This document shows, piece by piece, positions 17,325 to 25,697 of a stretch of 58,620 bases of DNA. The stretch's first letter is position 1; each line of letters starts with the position of its first letter. The DNA lies in assembly GCA_023418315.1 (NCBI GenBank), contig JAEZZY010000074.1:1-58620 (forward strand). Reading direction: 5' to 3'. The notes under the pieces are model-generated. The model did no database searches, had not been told where the DNA came from, and saw only the letters and a list, made by a program, of their open reading frames with translations. Source of the DNA: Bacteroidota bacterium. GTDB lineage: Bacteria > Bacteroidota > Bacteroidia > Chitinophagales > Chitinophagaceae. Made by a program: the position numbers and the translations under genes.

Positions 17325-18671
17325 ATGACAATCGTTTCTTCTAAAATCTATGTGGACATGAACAGCTTCTTTGCGAGCTGCGAGCAGCAGGAAAGCAAAG
17401 CGCTGAGAGGAAAACCGGTGGGCGTGATTACCCATCCCAGCGCCTATGCCTGTGTCATTGCTCCTTCCATAGAAGCCAAGCGCTACGGAATAAAAACGGG
17501 TATGCGCCTGCCCGAATGTAAATCCCTGTGTCCCGCCCTCATCCCTGTGGTTGCCCGTCCTTTTATTTACCGCCGCTACCACATCAAGATCATGAACGTG
17601 TTGAAAAAATACTGTTCGGAAACAGTGGCAAAAAGCATTGACGAAGCAGTGATGGACATGAAAACCTACCATTATATCTATACCGATTTGAAACTCCTTG
17701 CCCAAAAAATAAAGGCTGATATAGCCACCGAGTGTGGCGATTTTGTACGGTGCAGCATAGGCATAGCGCCCAATACCTTTCTTGCCAAGCTGGCTACAGA
17801 ACTTCAAAAACCGGATGGATTGGTAGAAATCACACCGGAAAATATAGACGGATACCTGAAAACCCTGCAACTCACCGACCTGCCCGGTATCGCACGCGCC
17901 AATGCCAAACGGCTGAACACCATCGGCATACAAACACCCCTGCAACTGAAATACAGTTCGGAAGCCCTGCTCCGAAAAGCCTTCGGCGGGATAGTGGGCA
18001 ATTACTGGTATCGCCGCCTGCACTTTATGGAGGTAGATGGGCATAAAAGCGCCTATAAAGCCATGAGCGCCGCGCGTATGGTATCGGGACGGCAACGCAT
18101 GAATCCGCAGTCGCTGGAGTCGTTGTTTATTTCCCTATGCACCCGCCTGGAGCAGCGTATGGTGAAGCAAGAATGTTTTTGCAAAGAACTGCATTGCTAC
18201 ATCCGCTATACCAACATACCTGCATGGGAAACAAGAGTGAGACTCAACGACCCTACGCAGGATGCTATGGAGATAAGAAATTATCTGTTGCATCAGATAA
18301 ACCGTTTTGAAGAAGAACACCACTGCACCTTATTCAACGACAAAGTGCAGCATATAGGCATTACCGTATCCGATTTTTTGCAGGGAGCACGCCTGCAATA
18401 TGATTTGTTTGACAATAAAATCAATAAAGACATCGTAAGAGCGGTAATGTATAGCCTCAAAGACCGCTACCGGCGGGACATTGTGCGCCGCGCCTCCGAG
18501 GTGATAAGCCCCTATGAAATGCGGGATGCCATAGGCTTCGGCTCTGTAAAAGATTTTGAAAGCCGGGACGACGGCGGAGGAATCAACGAATATCTTTTGG
18601 AAGATGATGGGCCGCAGGAAGCGCCTAAGCATATATTGGAGCGGAAAGCGAGAAAAGGTGCGTGTTCATAG
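17325..18671 (+). CDS. Y-family translesion DNA polymerase (DinB/UmuC-like)
   Basis: 448 aa from the ATG at 17325. The palm residues are present: YVDMNSFFASCEQ (D11) and SIDEAVMDM (D106, E107). The helix-hairpin-helix region (DLPGIARANAKRLNTIGI) and a little-finger domain follow. RLQYDLFDN near the C-terminus resembles a beta-clamp-binding motif (QxxLF). The protein is expected to copy across damaged DNA. It stands alone without a LexA-type gene nearby. Distinguishing Pol IV from a UmuC-like protein would need a tree. Confidence 0.9.
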   Translation: MTIVSSKIYVDMNSFFASCEQQESKALRGKPVGVITHPSAYACVIAPSIEAKRYGIKTGMRLPECKSLCPALIPVVARPFIYRRYHIKIMNVLKKYCSETVAKSIDEAVMDMKTYHYIYTDLKLLAQKIKADIATECGDFVRCSIGIAPNTFLAKLATELQKPDGLVEITPENIDGYLKTLQLTDLPGIARANAKRLNTIGIQTPLQLKYSSEALLRKAFGGIVGNYWYRRLHFMEVDGHKSAYKAMSAARMVSGRQRMNPQSLESLFISLCTRLEQRMVKQECFCKELHCYIRYTNIPAWETRVRLNDPTQDAMEIRNYLLHQINRFEEEHHCTLFNDKVQHIGITVSDFLQGARLQYDLFDNKINKDIVRAVMYSLKDRYRRDIVRRASEVISPYEMRDAIGFGSVKDFESRDDGGGINEYLLEDDGPQEAPKHILERKARKGACS

Positions 18672-18780
18672 CAATCTTCAGATTGTATTCGATTTTATAT
18701 ACCTGAACTATCTTGTGATAAACTTGTTTTACTTTTAGCCTCCGGGTTTCGACCTTACTAACTAACCATAATTTTTTTTG

Positions 18781-20145
18781 ATGAAATACCTGATCGCCTT
18801 TTTCTCCTTTTTTATCTGCGCTGTTCCTTCTTTTGCACAAACCGACTCCGTCATCATGAGGAATATAGCCGATGAAATCCTCCTGCGAGGCACCTGCTAT
18901 GATGACCTGCATGATTTATGCAAGAATATAGGAAATAGATTATCCGGCACCAAAGAGGCGGAAAAAGCCGTGCTATGGGCGAAGAAAAAACTGGAAGCCC
19001 TGCATCCCGATAAAGTATGGCTGCAACCCGTAACCGTACCCGTATGGACCAGAGGGAAAGAATCTTTAAGCATCCGATATCCGGGCAGCGGGGACTTTAA
19101 AAACATGAATATGCTTTCGCTGGGCAATTCGCAAGGCACCGGCGGAAAACCGCTCACAGCCGAGGTAGTCATGGTGCAGGATATAGAAGAGCTGAAATCA
19201 TTGTCGGAAGCGGATGCAAAAGGAAAAATCGTTTTTTTCAATCACCGTTTTCCGCAGGAGCTTGTCAATACCTTCGAAGGCTATGGACGCACGGCACGCT
19301 ATCGCTCCACCGCTCCCAATGTAGCCTCGCTGAAAGGTGCGGCGGGTGTCATTATCCGCTCCGTTTCCACCGGCATGGATGACGAACCGCATACCGGGGC
19401 TATGCGCTATGCGGATTCTGTAAATAAAATCCCCGCCGTAGCCATCGGCAATATATCCGCAGATGCGCTGGAAGCCGCCTGCGAGAAAGGAACGGTAACC
19501 GCAAGACTACAAAGCGAATGTACCCTGAACGGAACGGCGAACTCCTATAATGTAATTGCCGAAATAACCGGCTCCGAAAAACCGGAAGAAATCGTGCTGG
19601 TAGGCGGGCATCTGGACTCGTGGGACGTAGGCGAAGGAGCGCATGACGACGGGGCAGGCATTACCCAAGCCATAGAGGTGATAAGCGTATTGAAAGCATT
19701 AAACCTGAAGCCCAAACGCACGATACGCGCGGTGCTTTTTATGAATGAAGAAAACGGATTGAGAGGCGGACATGCCTATGCCGACAGTGCTAAAGCGCGG
19801 AATGAAAAACATATTCTTGCCATAGAAAGCGATGCCGGCGGCTTTTCGCCGAGAGGCTTCGGTACGGAAATGGAGCCGGCGCAACGGCAGAAAATAAAAC
19901 AATATGCACCACTGTTCTTCGATTACGGAGTCTATCATTTTGATGTGGAAGAAGGCGGCGCAGATATAAGCCCGCTGCATAATGTGGGCGTGCCCGCTAT
20001 GGCGCTGCTACCCGACCCGCAACGCTATTTCGACTACCACCACACCCATGCCGATGTATTTGAAAAAGTAAACCACAGAGAACTGAAGCTGGGCGCTATC
20101 GTGATGGCGCAGATGGCGTATCTTATTGCCACACACGGATTGTAA
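18781..20145 (+). CDS. M28-family zinc metallopeptidase (carboxypeptidase Q-like)
   Basis: 454 aa from the ATG at 18781 with a signal peptide (MKYLIAFFSFFICAVPSFAQ). A protease-associated domain (~110-260) is inserted before the catalytic part. The two-zinc site is complete: GGHLDSWDVGEGAHDDGAG (His and Asp ligands), NEENG (catalytic Glu and ligand), ESDAGG and the late HTHAD histidine. It is an exported aminopeptidase/dipeptidase similar to plasma glutamate carboxypeptidase. It is convergent with the system-1 regulator and has no obvious partner. Confidence 0.93.
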   Translation: MKYLIAFFSFFICAVPSFAQTDSVIMRNIADEILLRGTCYDDLHDLCKNIGNRLSGTKEAEKAVLWAKKKLEALHPDKVWLQPVTVPVWTRGKESLSIRYPGSGDFKNMNMLSLGNSQGTGGKPLTAEVVMVQDIEELKSLSEADAKGKIVFFNHRFPQELVNTFEGYGRTARYRSTAPNVASLKGAAGVIIRSVSTGMDDEPHTGAMRYADSVNKIPAVAIGNISADALEAACEKGTVTARLQSECTLNGTANSYNVIAEITGSEKPEEIVLVGGHLDSWDVGEGAHDDGAGITQAIEVISVLKALNLKPKRTIRAVLFMNEENGLRGGHAYADSAKARNEKHILAIESDAGGFSPRGFGTEMEPAQRQKIKQYAPLFFDYGVYHFDVEEGGADISPLHNVGVPAMALLPDPQRYFDYHHTHADVFEKVNHRELKLGAIVMAQMAYLIATHGL

Positions 20146-20175
20146 AAGGTGCAGCTTCTTTATAGGCGAAGGCGT

Positions 20176-20844
20176 TTATTTTTCATCCGGGTTATAAATA
20201 CCCAGCCGGATGGCTTCCACCACGATGCCTACAATATTTTTCGCCTCCATTTTCTGTAAGATTTTCGTGCGGTAGCCCTCTACCGTGCGGGTGCTGAGGA
20301 ATAGCTTTTCGCCTATTTCTTTGTTGGTATATTCTCTACAAATAAGCTGGATGATCTCTATTTCTTTATCGGAAAATTCGGCTTCTTTGTTCTTATTATC
20401 TATCTGATTTCGCTGGGCCGCTATAAGCTTGGCAAGTCTTCCCGATGTGTGCTTGCAATAATAGTAGTTGCCTTCATACACCGTTTCCACGGCATCGGTT
20501 ATTTCAAATTTATCGGAGTTTTTTAGCAAATAGCCCATAGCCCCGGCTTCCAGCATTTCCAGAATCAGTTGCTCGTCATCATACATAGATAAGGCTATCA
20601 CCTTGATATGGGGAAAATGCTTTCGGATATGTGTGGTGGCTTCCACCCCATCCATTCCCGGCATTTTAATATCGGTAATCACCACGTGCGGCAGCTTGTC
20701 CTTCACCAGTTTTATCAGCTCCATCCCGTTTGCCGCCTCGCCTACCAGGTCTATACATCCGGCTTTTTCAAGCATCAACTTCAGCCCGTCTCTAAAGATT
20801 TCATGATCGTCCGCTATGGCTAATTTTATGTTTTCAGAACGCAT
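20176..20844 (-). CDS. NarL/FixJ-family response regulator, system 1
   Basis: 222 aa. The receiver domain has DDHEIFRDGL acidic residues, phospho-acceptor D in VVITDIKMPGMDG, and ALSMYDDEQ. The LuxR-type HTH (SDKEIEIIQLICREYTNKEI, STRTVEGYRTKI) is at ~150-215. The gene overlaps the kinase gene by 19 bp and is last in a four-gene unit. It probably binds the two dyads at 22733-22769 in front of its own operon (inference from position). Confidence 0.93.
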   Translation of the reverse strand: MRSENIKLAIADDHEIFRDGLKLMLEKAGCIDLVGEAANGMELIKLVKDKLPHVVITDIKMPGMDGVEATTHIRKHFPHIKVIALSMYDDEQLILEMLEAGAMGYLLKNSDKFEITDAVETVYEGNYYYCKHTSGRLAKLIAAQRNQIDNKNKEAEFSDKEIEIIQLICREYTNKEIGEKLFLSTRTVEGYRTKILQKMEAKNIVGIVVEAIRLGIYNPDEK

Positions 20845-21587
20845 ACTTGAGGAATTTCAAAAGAATAATAAGTACCTTCTCCCTCCACAGAGCTGAGCGT
20901 AAAACGGGCATTCAGCACATCGCCCCGGCTTTGCAGATTATATAGCCCCAGTCCTTTCCCTGCGGCTATCATGGCATCATAGTCATATCCCCTGCCGTTG
21001 TCGAAGGTATCCAGTACAATCTTATTTTTGGTTTTGTACAGATTGATATGCAGCTCGGCAGCATCGGCATGTTTTATCGTATTGTTGATAATTTCCAGAA
21101 TGATACGGTAGATATTCACATCTTGTTCTTTGGTGAGCCGTATTTCTTTTTCCTGGGAAAACGATATATGCAGGGGAATGTGGCTGATTTTATTGATATA
21201 CTCTTGTACGGCGGCTTCCAGCCCTTTGCGCACAAGGGTATTGGGCAAAAGATTGTAGGAAATTTCCCTGGTTTTGGCAATCACATCGTCAATGTATTTA
21301 TTCACCTTCGTAATGGTTTCCTCGTCGGAGGCGGAGGGAGTTTCCAGATGATTGATTTGTAGCCGGACGGCAGAAAGAATAGGGCCTAATTCATCATGAA
21401 TATCGGATGCGATGCGCTTGCGTTCGTTTTCGATGGTTTCTATTTCTGCTTTTATCTTGGTTTTATAGCGTTGCACATTCAAACGCTGATGCCGTAGCAT
21501 GGAAAGAATGAAATACACGATAATGATGCCCAGTAGGAGCGCACTTATCGTAACCGCCGTGTAAAAACTTTCTTCGGAGTTATACAT
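20826..21587 (-). CDS. sensor histidine kinase (HisKA_3 type), system 1
   Basis: 253 aa. One membrane helix (~10-30) is followed directly by the dimerisation/phosphoacceptor domain (RIASDIHDELGPILSAVRLQ) and the ATPase domain (EIINNTIKHA, DNGRGYDYD, GKGLGLYNLQSR). There is no sensor domain of its own. The upstream membrane-protein gene overlaps its start by 43 bp and is the best candidate for the sensing part. Confidence 0.92.
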   Translation of the reverse strand: MYNSEESFYTAVTISALLLGIIIVYFILSMLRHQRLNVQRYKTKIKAEIETIENERKRIASDIHDELGPILSAVRLQINHLETPSASDEETITKVNKYIDDVIAKTREISYNLLPNTLVRKGLEAAVQEYINKISHIPLHISFSQEKEIRLTKEQDVNIYRIILEIINNTIKHADAAELHINLYKTKNKIVLDTFDNGRGYDYDAMIAAGKGLGLYNLQSRGDVLNARFTLSSVEGEGTYYSFEIPQVCVLKT

Positions 21588-22183
21588 AATACCGCAAGGA
21601 AAAGCAGGATGTTGTAAAGTACGTTAAGATATGCTTCTATCACAAAAATATTCTGTCTGATAGTCATTTGCGGAGCATATTGGAAAAAAATTTCGGCAAT
21701 TATTTTATAGCTGAAAAACAGAATAATGCCTACGCAAATAAGAAAGATAGGGTTTTTTGTGAGGGTGTAGCGGTCGTTTTCTATTAAGAAATTCATCTGG
21801 TTAATCGCCATCAGAATGAGGGTAAGCGATGCCACCACTTGAAACCAAAGCCGGTAGGTGAATAGATTGCCTATAAGCAGATAATCTACAATCCATACGG
21901 CTACAAACAGGGCTATAAACAGGGGCAGGCGATGCGGCTGCTTCAGTATGTTCTTCCAGTTTTTGAACTGCCATAGCAAAAGAAGCGCCTCTATGAGGTA
22001 ATAGATATTGCTTGGTAAGGCGCTTTTTGATTCAGGAAAGAAAAAAAACACCAGCAACTCGGTAAGCAACCCCAGTACCAGCATATAGACCAGCGGCCGG
22101 TATGCCGGGGGAAGTTTTGGATACCGTACAATAGCGGCCGTAGTAGGCAATACAATGCTCAGGCTCAGCAGAAATAGGAACAT
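21545..22183 (-). CDS. multi-pass membrane protein, likely sensor partner
   Basis: 212 aa with about six to seven hydrophobic segments and hardly any soluble part. Segments include MFLFLLSLSIVLPTTAA, YMLVLGLLTELLVFFFF and FLICVGIILFFSYKIIAEIFF. No enzymatic motif is seen. Its stop lies 43 bp inside the kinase gene, so the two are coupled. I infer that it supplies the membrane sensor for the short kinase, much as multi-TM modules do in fused kinases. Confidence 0.7.
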   Translation of the reverse strand: MFLFLLSLSIVLPTTAAIVRYPKLPPAYRPLVYMLVLGLLTELLVFFFFPESKSALPSNIYYLIEALLLLWQFKNWKNILKQPHRLPLFIALFVAVWIVDYLLIGNLFTYRLWFQVVASLTLILMAINQMNFLIENDRYTLTKNPIFLICVGIILFFSYKIIAEIFFQYAPQMTIRQNIFVIEAYLNVLYNILLFLAVLCITPKKVFTRRLR

Positions 22184-22226
22184 AATAATAATATGGGCTT
22201 GTGTTTCACAAGTTAATCGTTACGAA

Positions 22227-22685
22227 TCAAGGATAGCGTTGTCCGGTTTCTTCTATGGCAGGATTATCAGTTACCGTGCCTCCCGATTGGATTATATCTT
22301 CTCCCTCGCCATTGACACCCACAAAAATCAACCGCACTTTATGGGTGCTTGGCTCCATACCCAGATAGGCACGAAAGGCGACCGTATTAGACTGACAGAG
22401 AATTTTATCAATAGCCGCAAGGTTGAAGGTTTCCGAAATGGGCAGCACATTTTGACCGCGCAGAGACGGAATCAACATGCTGTCGCGCATCGTACCAAAA
22501 TAATTGGTCATGATAAGGGCTTGATCCTTGTTGATATCGTGAATGAACTCATTGATAGTGATAGAGAATTTTGTAGGGGCCGACTCACGCTCTTTACGTT
22601 CCTGTGATTCGTCATCGCCGCCGCTCGCACAGGCGCAGAGCAGAAGCATAAATGCGAAAAGCACTACTGATTGGTTATATTTCAT
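22227..22685 (-). CDS. lipoprotein, first gene of system 1 operon
   Basis: 152 aa from the ATG at 22685. The N-terminus ends in LLLCACASGGDDES, a lipoprotein signal with Cys anchoring and an acidic sequence after it. The rest (FSITINEFIHDINKDQALIM and so on) matches no family I know. It is separated by 43 bp from the membrane-protein gene and lies directly behind the operator/promoter. It could be a periplasmic ligand-binding partner of the sensor (inference). Confidence 0.7.
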   Translation of the reverse strand: MKYNQSVVLFAFMLLLCACASGGDDESQERKERESAPTKFSITINEFIHDINKDQALIMTNYFGTMRDSMLIPSLRGQNVLPISETFNLAAIDKILCQSNTVAFRAYLGMEPSTHKVRLIFVGVNGEGEDIIQSGGTVTDNPAIEETGQRYP

Positions 22686-22701
22686 AAGCATTAATTTTCC
22701 T

Positions 22702-22769
22702 CAAAACTAAGACGAGGTATTGGGTATATCCTACGTAGTTCTACGCATTTTTATAGCGTGGAACTACGC
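22702..22769 (-). promoter_or_regulatory. promoter with two operator dyads, system 1
   Basis: A perfect -7 box TAGTTTTG lies at 22702-22709 (minus strand). Two 14-bp dyads lie upstream at 22733-22746 and 22756-22769; on the plus strand they read ACGTAGTTCTACGC and GCGTGGAACTACGC. Both have inverted CGTrG/CTACG half-sites and start 23 bp apart, about two helical turns. The nearer dyad is around -37 to -50. This fits a NarL-type activator binding in front of its own operon. Confidence 0.65.
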
Positions 22770-22810
22770 ATTTTTGTTGCCATCTGCTTCCTATAAAACG
22801 ATATAAATCC

Positions 22811-22840
22811 TTGCAGCTCCATTTCTATCCCCTAACTTTA
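22811..22840 (+). promoter_or_regulatory. promoter of the GNAT/ABC genes
   Basis: TTG (22811-22813) and TAACTTTA (22833-22840) separated by 19 bp, one mismatch from the -33/-7 consensus. The predicted start is about 20 nt before the ATG at 22867. Confidence 0.5.
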
Positions 22841-22866
22841 CCTGTCCATATCAATACCATACATCC

Positions 22867-23145
22867 ATGTCCTACACCATCACCGATCATAAAGAAAAAA
22901 ATCGTTTTGAACTGCATCATGAAGGGCAGATTGCTCTTGTGGAATACATCCTTGCGCCGGAGAAAATCACCTTCACGCATACCGAAGTGCCCGCAGCGCT
23001 GGAAGGAAAAGGAATCGGCTCCGCCCTGGCAAAACACGCCCTCGATACTGCTGCCCAAAACCACCTCAAAGTAGTGCCTATGTGTCCGTTCATCAAAGCC
23101 TATATAGAACGCCACAAGGAATACCAACCCCTATTGTATCCTTAA
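22867..23145 (+). CDS. small GNAT-like N-acetyltransferase (NATD1 type)
   Basis: 92 aa. FELHHEGQIALVEYILAPEK, FTHTEVPAALEGKGIGSALA (the acetyl-CoA pyrophosphate loop) and VVPMCPFIKAYIERHKEY match the one-domain YjdJ/NATD1 family of minimal acetyltransferases. Substrates of this family are unknown. It ends 38 bp before the ABC ATPase gene and probably shares its transcript. Confidence 0.88.
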   Translation: MSYTITDHKEKNRFELHHEGQIALVEYILAPEKITFTHTEVPAALEGKGIGSALAKHALDTAAQNHLKVVPMCPFIKAYIERHKEYQPLLYP

Positions 23146-23183
23146 ATTCCTACCCATCCATAGCCATCTATCCAATAAACAAT

Positions 23184-23942
23184 ATGAATCCGATAATACA
23201 GGTACAGAATCTTGTAAAAAAATATGATGCGCTTACCGCCGTGGACGGACTGAGCTTTGAGGTCTATAAAGGCGAAATATTCGGCTTATTAGGCCCCAAC
23301 GGCGCCGGCAAAACCACCACGCTGGAAATCATCGAAACCCTGCGCGATAAAACCTCCGGCACCATCATGGTGGACGGGATGGATATAGACAAAGAGCCCC
23401 TGGAAATCAAAAAAATAATAGGAGTGCAACTCCAAGCAGCAGGCTATTACCCCAATCTCAATCTGAAACAAATCATCGCTTTATTTGCCGGACTATACAA
23501 TAAACAGGTGGATGCCATGGCGCTGCTGGCTTCCGTGAACCTTACCGAAAAAGCAAAAAGCAAATTCAAAGAACTTTCAGGCGGACAAAAACAGCGTTTT
23601 TCCATTGCCACTACACTAATAAACGACCCTAAAATCATCTTTCTGGACGAGCCCACCACGGGCTTAGACCCGCAGGCGCGCCGCAATCTTTGGGACCTGA
23701 TCAAACAACTCAAAGAACGCGGAGCCACCGTGGTCATTACCACCCATTATATGGATGAGGCGGAAGTGCTTTGCGACCGCGTGGCGATAGTAGATAGCGG
23801 AAAAATCATTGCGCTGGACACACCGGACGGGCTGATTGACCATTTGCTGGCGGGCGGGTTCACCAAACCCAAACCGGTAAAAGGCGCCAACCTGGAAGAC
23901 GTGTTCTTAGACCTTACAGGAAAGGAATTGCGGGAAGAATAG
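23184..23942 (+). CDS. ABC transporter ATP-binding protein, permease missing
   Basis: 252 aa from the ATG at 23184, which sits where ABC ATPases normally begin (MNPIIQVQNLVKKYDALTAV); longer in-frame extensions overlap the acetyltransferase gene. Walker A (GPNGAGKTTT), signature (LSGGQKQRFSIA), Walker B (IIFLDEPTTGLD) and H-loop (VVITTHYMDEAE) are intact. Genes of this type are normally followed by an ABC-2 permease. Here an IS110-like remnant begins right at the stop codon, so the permease was probably lost or displaced. Confidence 0.9.
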   Translation: MNPIIQVQNLVKKYDALTAVDGLSFEVYKGEIFGLLGPNGAGKTTTLEIIETLRDKTSGTIMVDGMDIDKEPLEIKKIIGVQLQAAGYYPNLNLKQIIALFAGLYNKQVDAMALLASVNLTEKAKSKFKELSGGQKQRFSIATTLINDPKIIFLDEPTTGLDPQARRNLWDLIKQLKERGATVVITTHYMDEAEVLCDRVAIVDSGKIIALDTPDGLIDHLLAGGFTKPKPVKGANLEDVFLDLTGKELREE

Positions 23943-24259
23943 CAGCCTAAAATAAGCTTACGGTCTCCCCATTTAAAGCCGTTTATGGGGCTGCTATGCA
24001 AACTCCTGAAAGAAACTCACCTCTCGAACTTCTTCAAAAGAATTGCTTACCGGAAAGGCAGAACTGTAGCGGTGAGTGCTACGGCAAGGAAGCTGGCTGT
24101 GATCATTTGGAACATGGTAGTGAAGCAGATACCTATAAACCTCCTACCAAATACCTGTTTGTGGATGAGAAAAGAAAATTGGTAGTGCTAGCAAAAATGA
24201 AAAAACAAATAGGTAAATTAGACTTGACTAAGGAAGATCTCGGCTTTGTAAATATCTGA
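23943..24259 (+). pseudogene. IS110-like transposase C-terminal remnant
   Basis: In one frame the DNA encodes FFKRIAYRKGRTVAVSATAR followed by KLAVIIWNMVVKQ, the conserved C-terminal helix of IS110-family transposases. After a frameshift near 24110-24135 the next frame continues YKPPTKYLFVDEKRKLVVLA, then KMKKQIGKLDLTKEDLGF, the usual end of these proteins. Only about 95 of ~330 residues remain and no RuvC-like N-terminal part is present. I read it as a dead, 5'-truncated, frameshifted insertion remnant. Confidence 0.7.
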
Positions 24260-24324
24260 TTCGCAAAGTTAGGTGGAACGTTAGTCAGAAAGCTGAAACG
24301 GACGACACAACCAAAATTTAAATT

Positions 24325-25245
24325 ATGACAAAACAATTATTAGTCATTATTTTTTCATTTCTCATCTTGACTTCTTGTGAAAACAAGAAAAGTTATAAAT
24401 ATGTGGAAGTTGTAAATGAAGAAAGCTTATTGGGTAGAACAGACCGAAAAGAAAAAGAAGATGAAGTTATAAAAGCATCTAATGACAGTTCAGCATATTT
24501 AGAGGCTTTTCAAAAGTTTTGCATATCTGTGAAGGTTAATAAAGATATGGAAACTTCAATGGGTAAAACATATTCAACACCCAAAGATTTCAAACTATAT
24601 GATGACAAGGGCAATGACATTTCAAGTATTAGCTTCCCAAACAAAGACATAAGAGAAAAAGAAATACAAGAAAGGGTCTTCGCTCTTAAAAACTCAATCC
24701 AAGAATTGGTTGACAAAAATAAAAAAGAAGCTCAAGAATCTTTTTCCCAAACTGCAAGCATTGACTCTGCTAAAGTTAAACAGTTAGAGAAATTATTCCG
24801 TATTAAAGTAGATGAATTTTCAAACGATAATAAGAAATGGTACAAGCCGAAGTCTGCACCAGTTTATACAAATGCAAATGGTATTTATTGCTATTTTCAG
24901 ACAGAGAATGGAATGCCGAGCAACTTGCGATTTAGACTTCAATATTATAGTGATGATTGGTTATTCTTTAGTCGTGTACAATTCTCAATTGACGGAAAAG
25001 CTTATGAATACATCCCAATGGACACAGAAACAGATTCAGGAAATGGAGGATATATTTGGGAATGGTTTGACGAATCCGTTTCTGAATCAGACAAAGAATT
25101 AATCATTGCACTTTCTAATGCTAAATCGGCAAAAATGAAACTAATAGGAAGACAATATTATGACATAAAAACAATTAATCAATCGCAAATTAACGGAATT
25201 AAACAGACTATTGAACTTTATAAAGCAATGGGCGGACAATTCTAA
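24325..25245 (+). CDS. A/T-rich lipoprotein gene, unknown function
   Basis: 306 aa with a lipoprotein signal (FSFLILTSCENKKSY). The mature part is charged and helical (~30-160: IQERVFALKNSIQELVDKNK), then richer in aromatic residues (FRLQYYSDDWLFFSRVQFSI) with a GGYIWEWFDESVSESDKE loop. I do not recognise the family. Codon use is visibly more A/T-rich than in the neighbours. It lies between an IS110 remnant and a folded repeat, and CGTTAGTC occurs on both sides (24279-24286 and 25383-25390), all suggesting recent acquisition. Confidence 0.75.
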   Translation: MTKQLLVIIFSFLILTSCENKKSYKYVEVVNEESLLGRTDRKEKEDEVIKASNDSSAYLEAFQKFCISVKVNKDMETSMGKTYSTPKDFKLYDDKGNDISSISFPNKDIREKEIQERVFALKNSIQELVDKNKKEAQESFSQTASIDSAKVKQLEKLFRIKVDEFSNDNKKWYKPKSAPVYTNANGIYCYFQTENGMPSNLRFRLQYYSDDWLFFSRVQFSIDGKAYEYIPMDTETDSGNGGYIWEWFDESVSESDKELIIALSNAKSAKMKLIGRQYYDIKTINQSQINGIKQTIELYKAMGGQF

Positions 25246-25334
25246 ATGCCTGCTGTAGGTAACATGAACTGTGCAATAGCGGGGCTGAAGTTGCAAAATT
25301 GAACATTTGTATTTCTATCAACTTTTGTACATTA

Positions 25335-25389
25335 ACTGAACGGAAGTGCTTCGATTCCCCCGCCACCGCCAAGCTGCCGGACCGTTAGT
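25335..25389 (+). repeat. attC-like imperfect folded repeat
   Basis: ACTGAACGG (25335-25343) pairs with CCGTTAGT (25382-25389) leaving one unpaired G. Inside, AAGTGCTT (25344-25351) pairs partly with AAGCTGC (25371-25377). The loop is C-rich. The layout (two stems, an extrahelical base, a CGTTAG end) recalls cassette recombination sites, but the ends do not match the canonical RYYYAAC/GTTRRRY, and no integrase is in the window. Confidence 0.35.
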
Positions 25390-25413
25390 CCATTTTACCA
25401 AACCACTCTATAT

Positions 25414-25587
25414 ATGCACCATCAGTTTGACATCCACGACGAACGAGAACAAAACAAAATAGGCTTAGAAACATATTTTCTGGACAAGACAAACATGTTT
25501 TTTGCGGTAATGAAGGGTGCAAAAATCAAGCGCCGCAATTGGGCGCTATTGGGTTGCTATAGCACCAAAAAATTTTACACACAATAA
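25414..25587 (+). CDS. possible small ORF, 57 aa
   Basis: ATG to TAA encodes MHHQFDIHDEREQNKIGLET, then a hydrophobic middle and a basic KGAKIKRRNWALLG stretch. No signal peptide or known motif. It lies in an otherwise non-coding 450-bp gap next to the folded repeat and could be a fragment of a longer gene. The rest of the gap (25588-25697) holds only a short hairpin around AGTCCCTAG/TAGCGGACT. Confidence 0.3.
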   Translation: MHHQFDIHDEREQNKIGLETYFLDKTNMFFAVMKGAKIKRRNWALLGCYSTKKFYTQ

Positions 25588-25697
25588 ACCACTATAAACA
25601 GGAAGTCCCTAGTTTTTAGCGGACTGAAAGTCCCTCGTTAACTCAACCTAAAGTTTAACCTCGCTTAATAATGCACTAAGGGCTCTTCTTATAATTT

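Noticed and set aside
23082..23183. N-terminal extension of the ABC ATPase
   Set aside because: It overlaps the acetyltransferase gene and carries no ABC sequence.
24133..24336. Minus-strand frame between the IS remnant and the lipoprotein
   Set aside because: It is antisense to the transposase remnant and has no features of its own.
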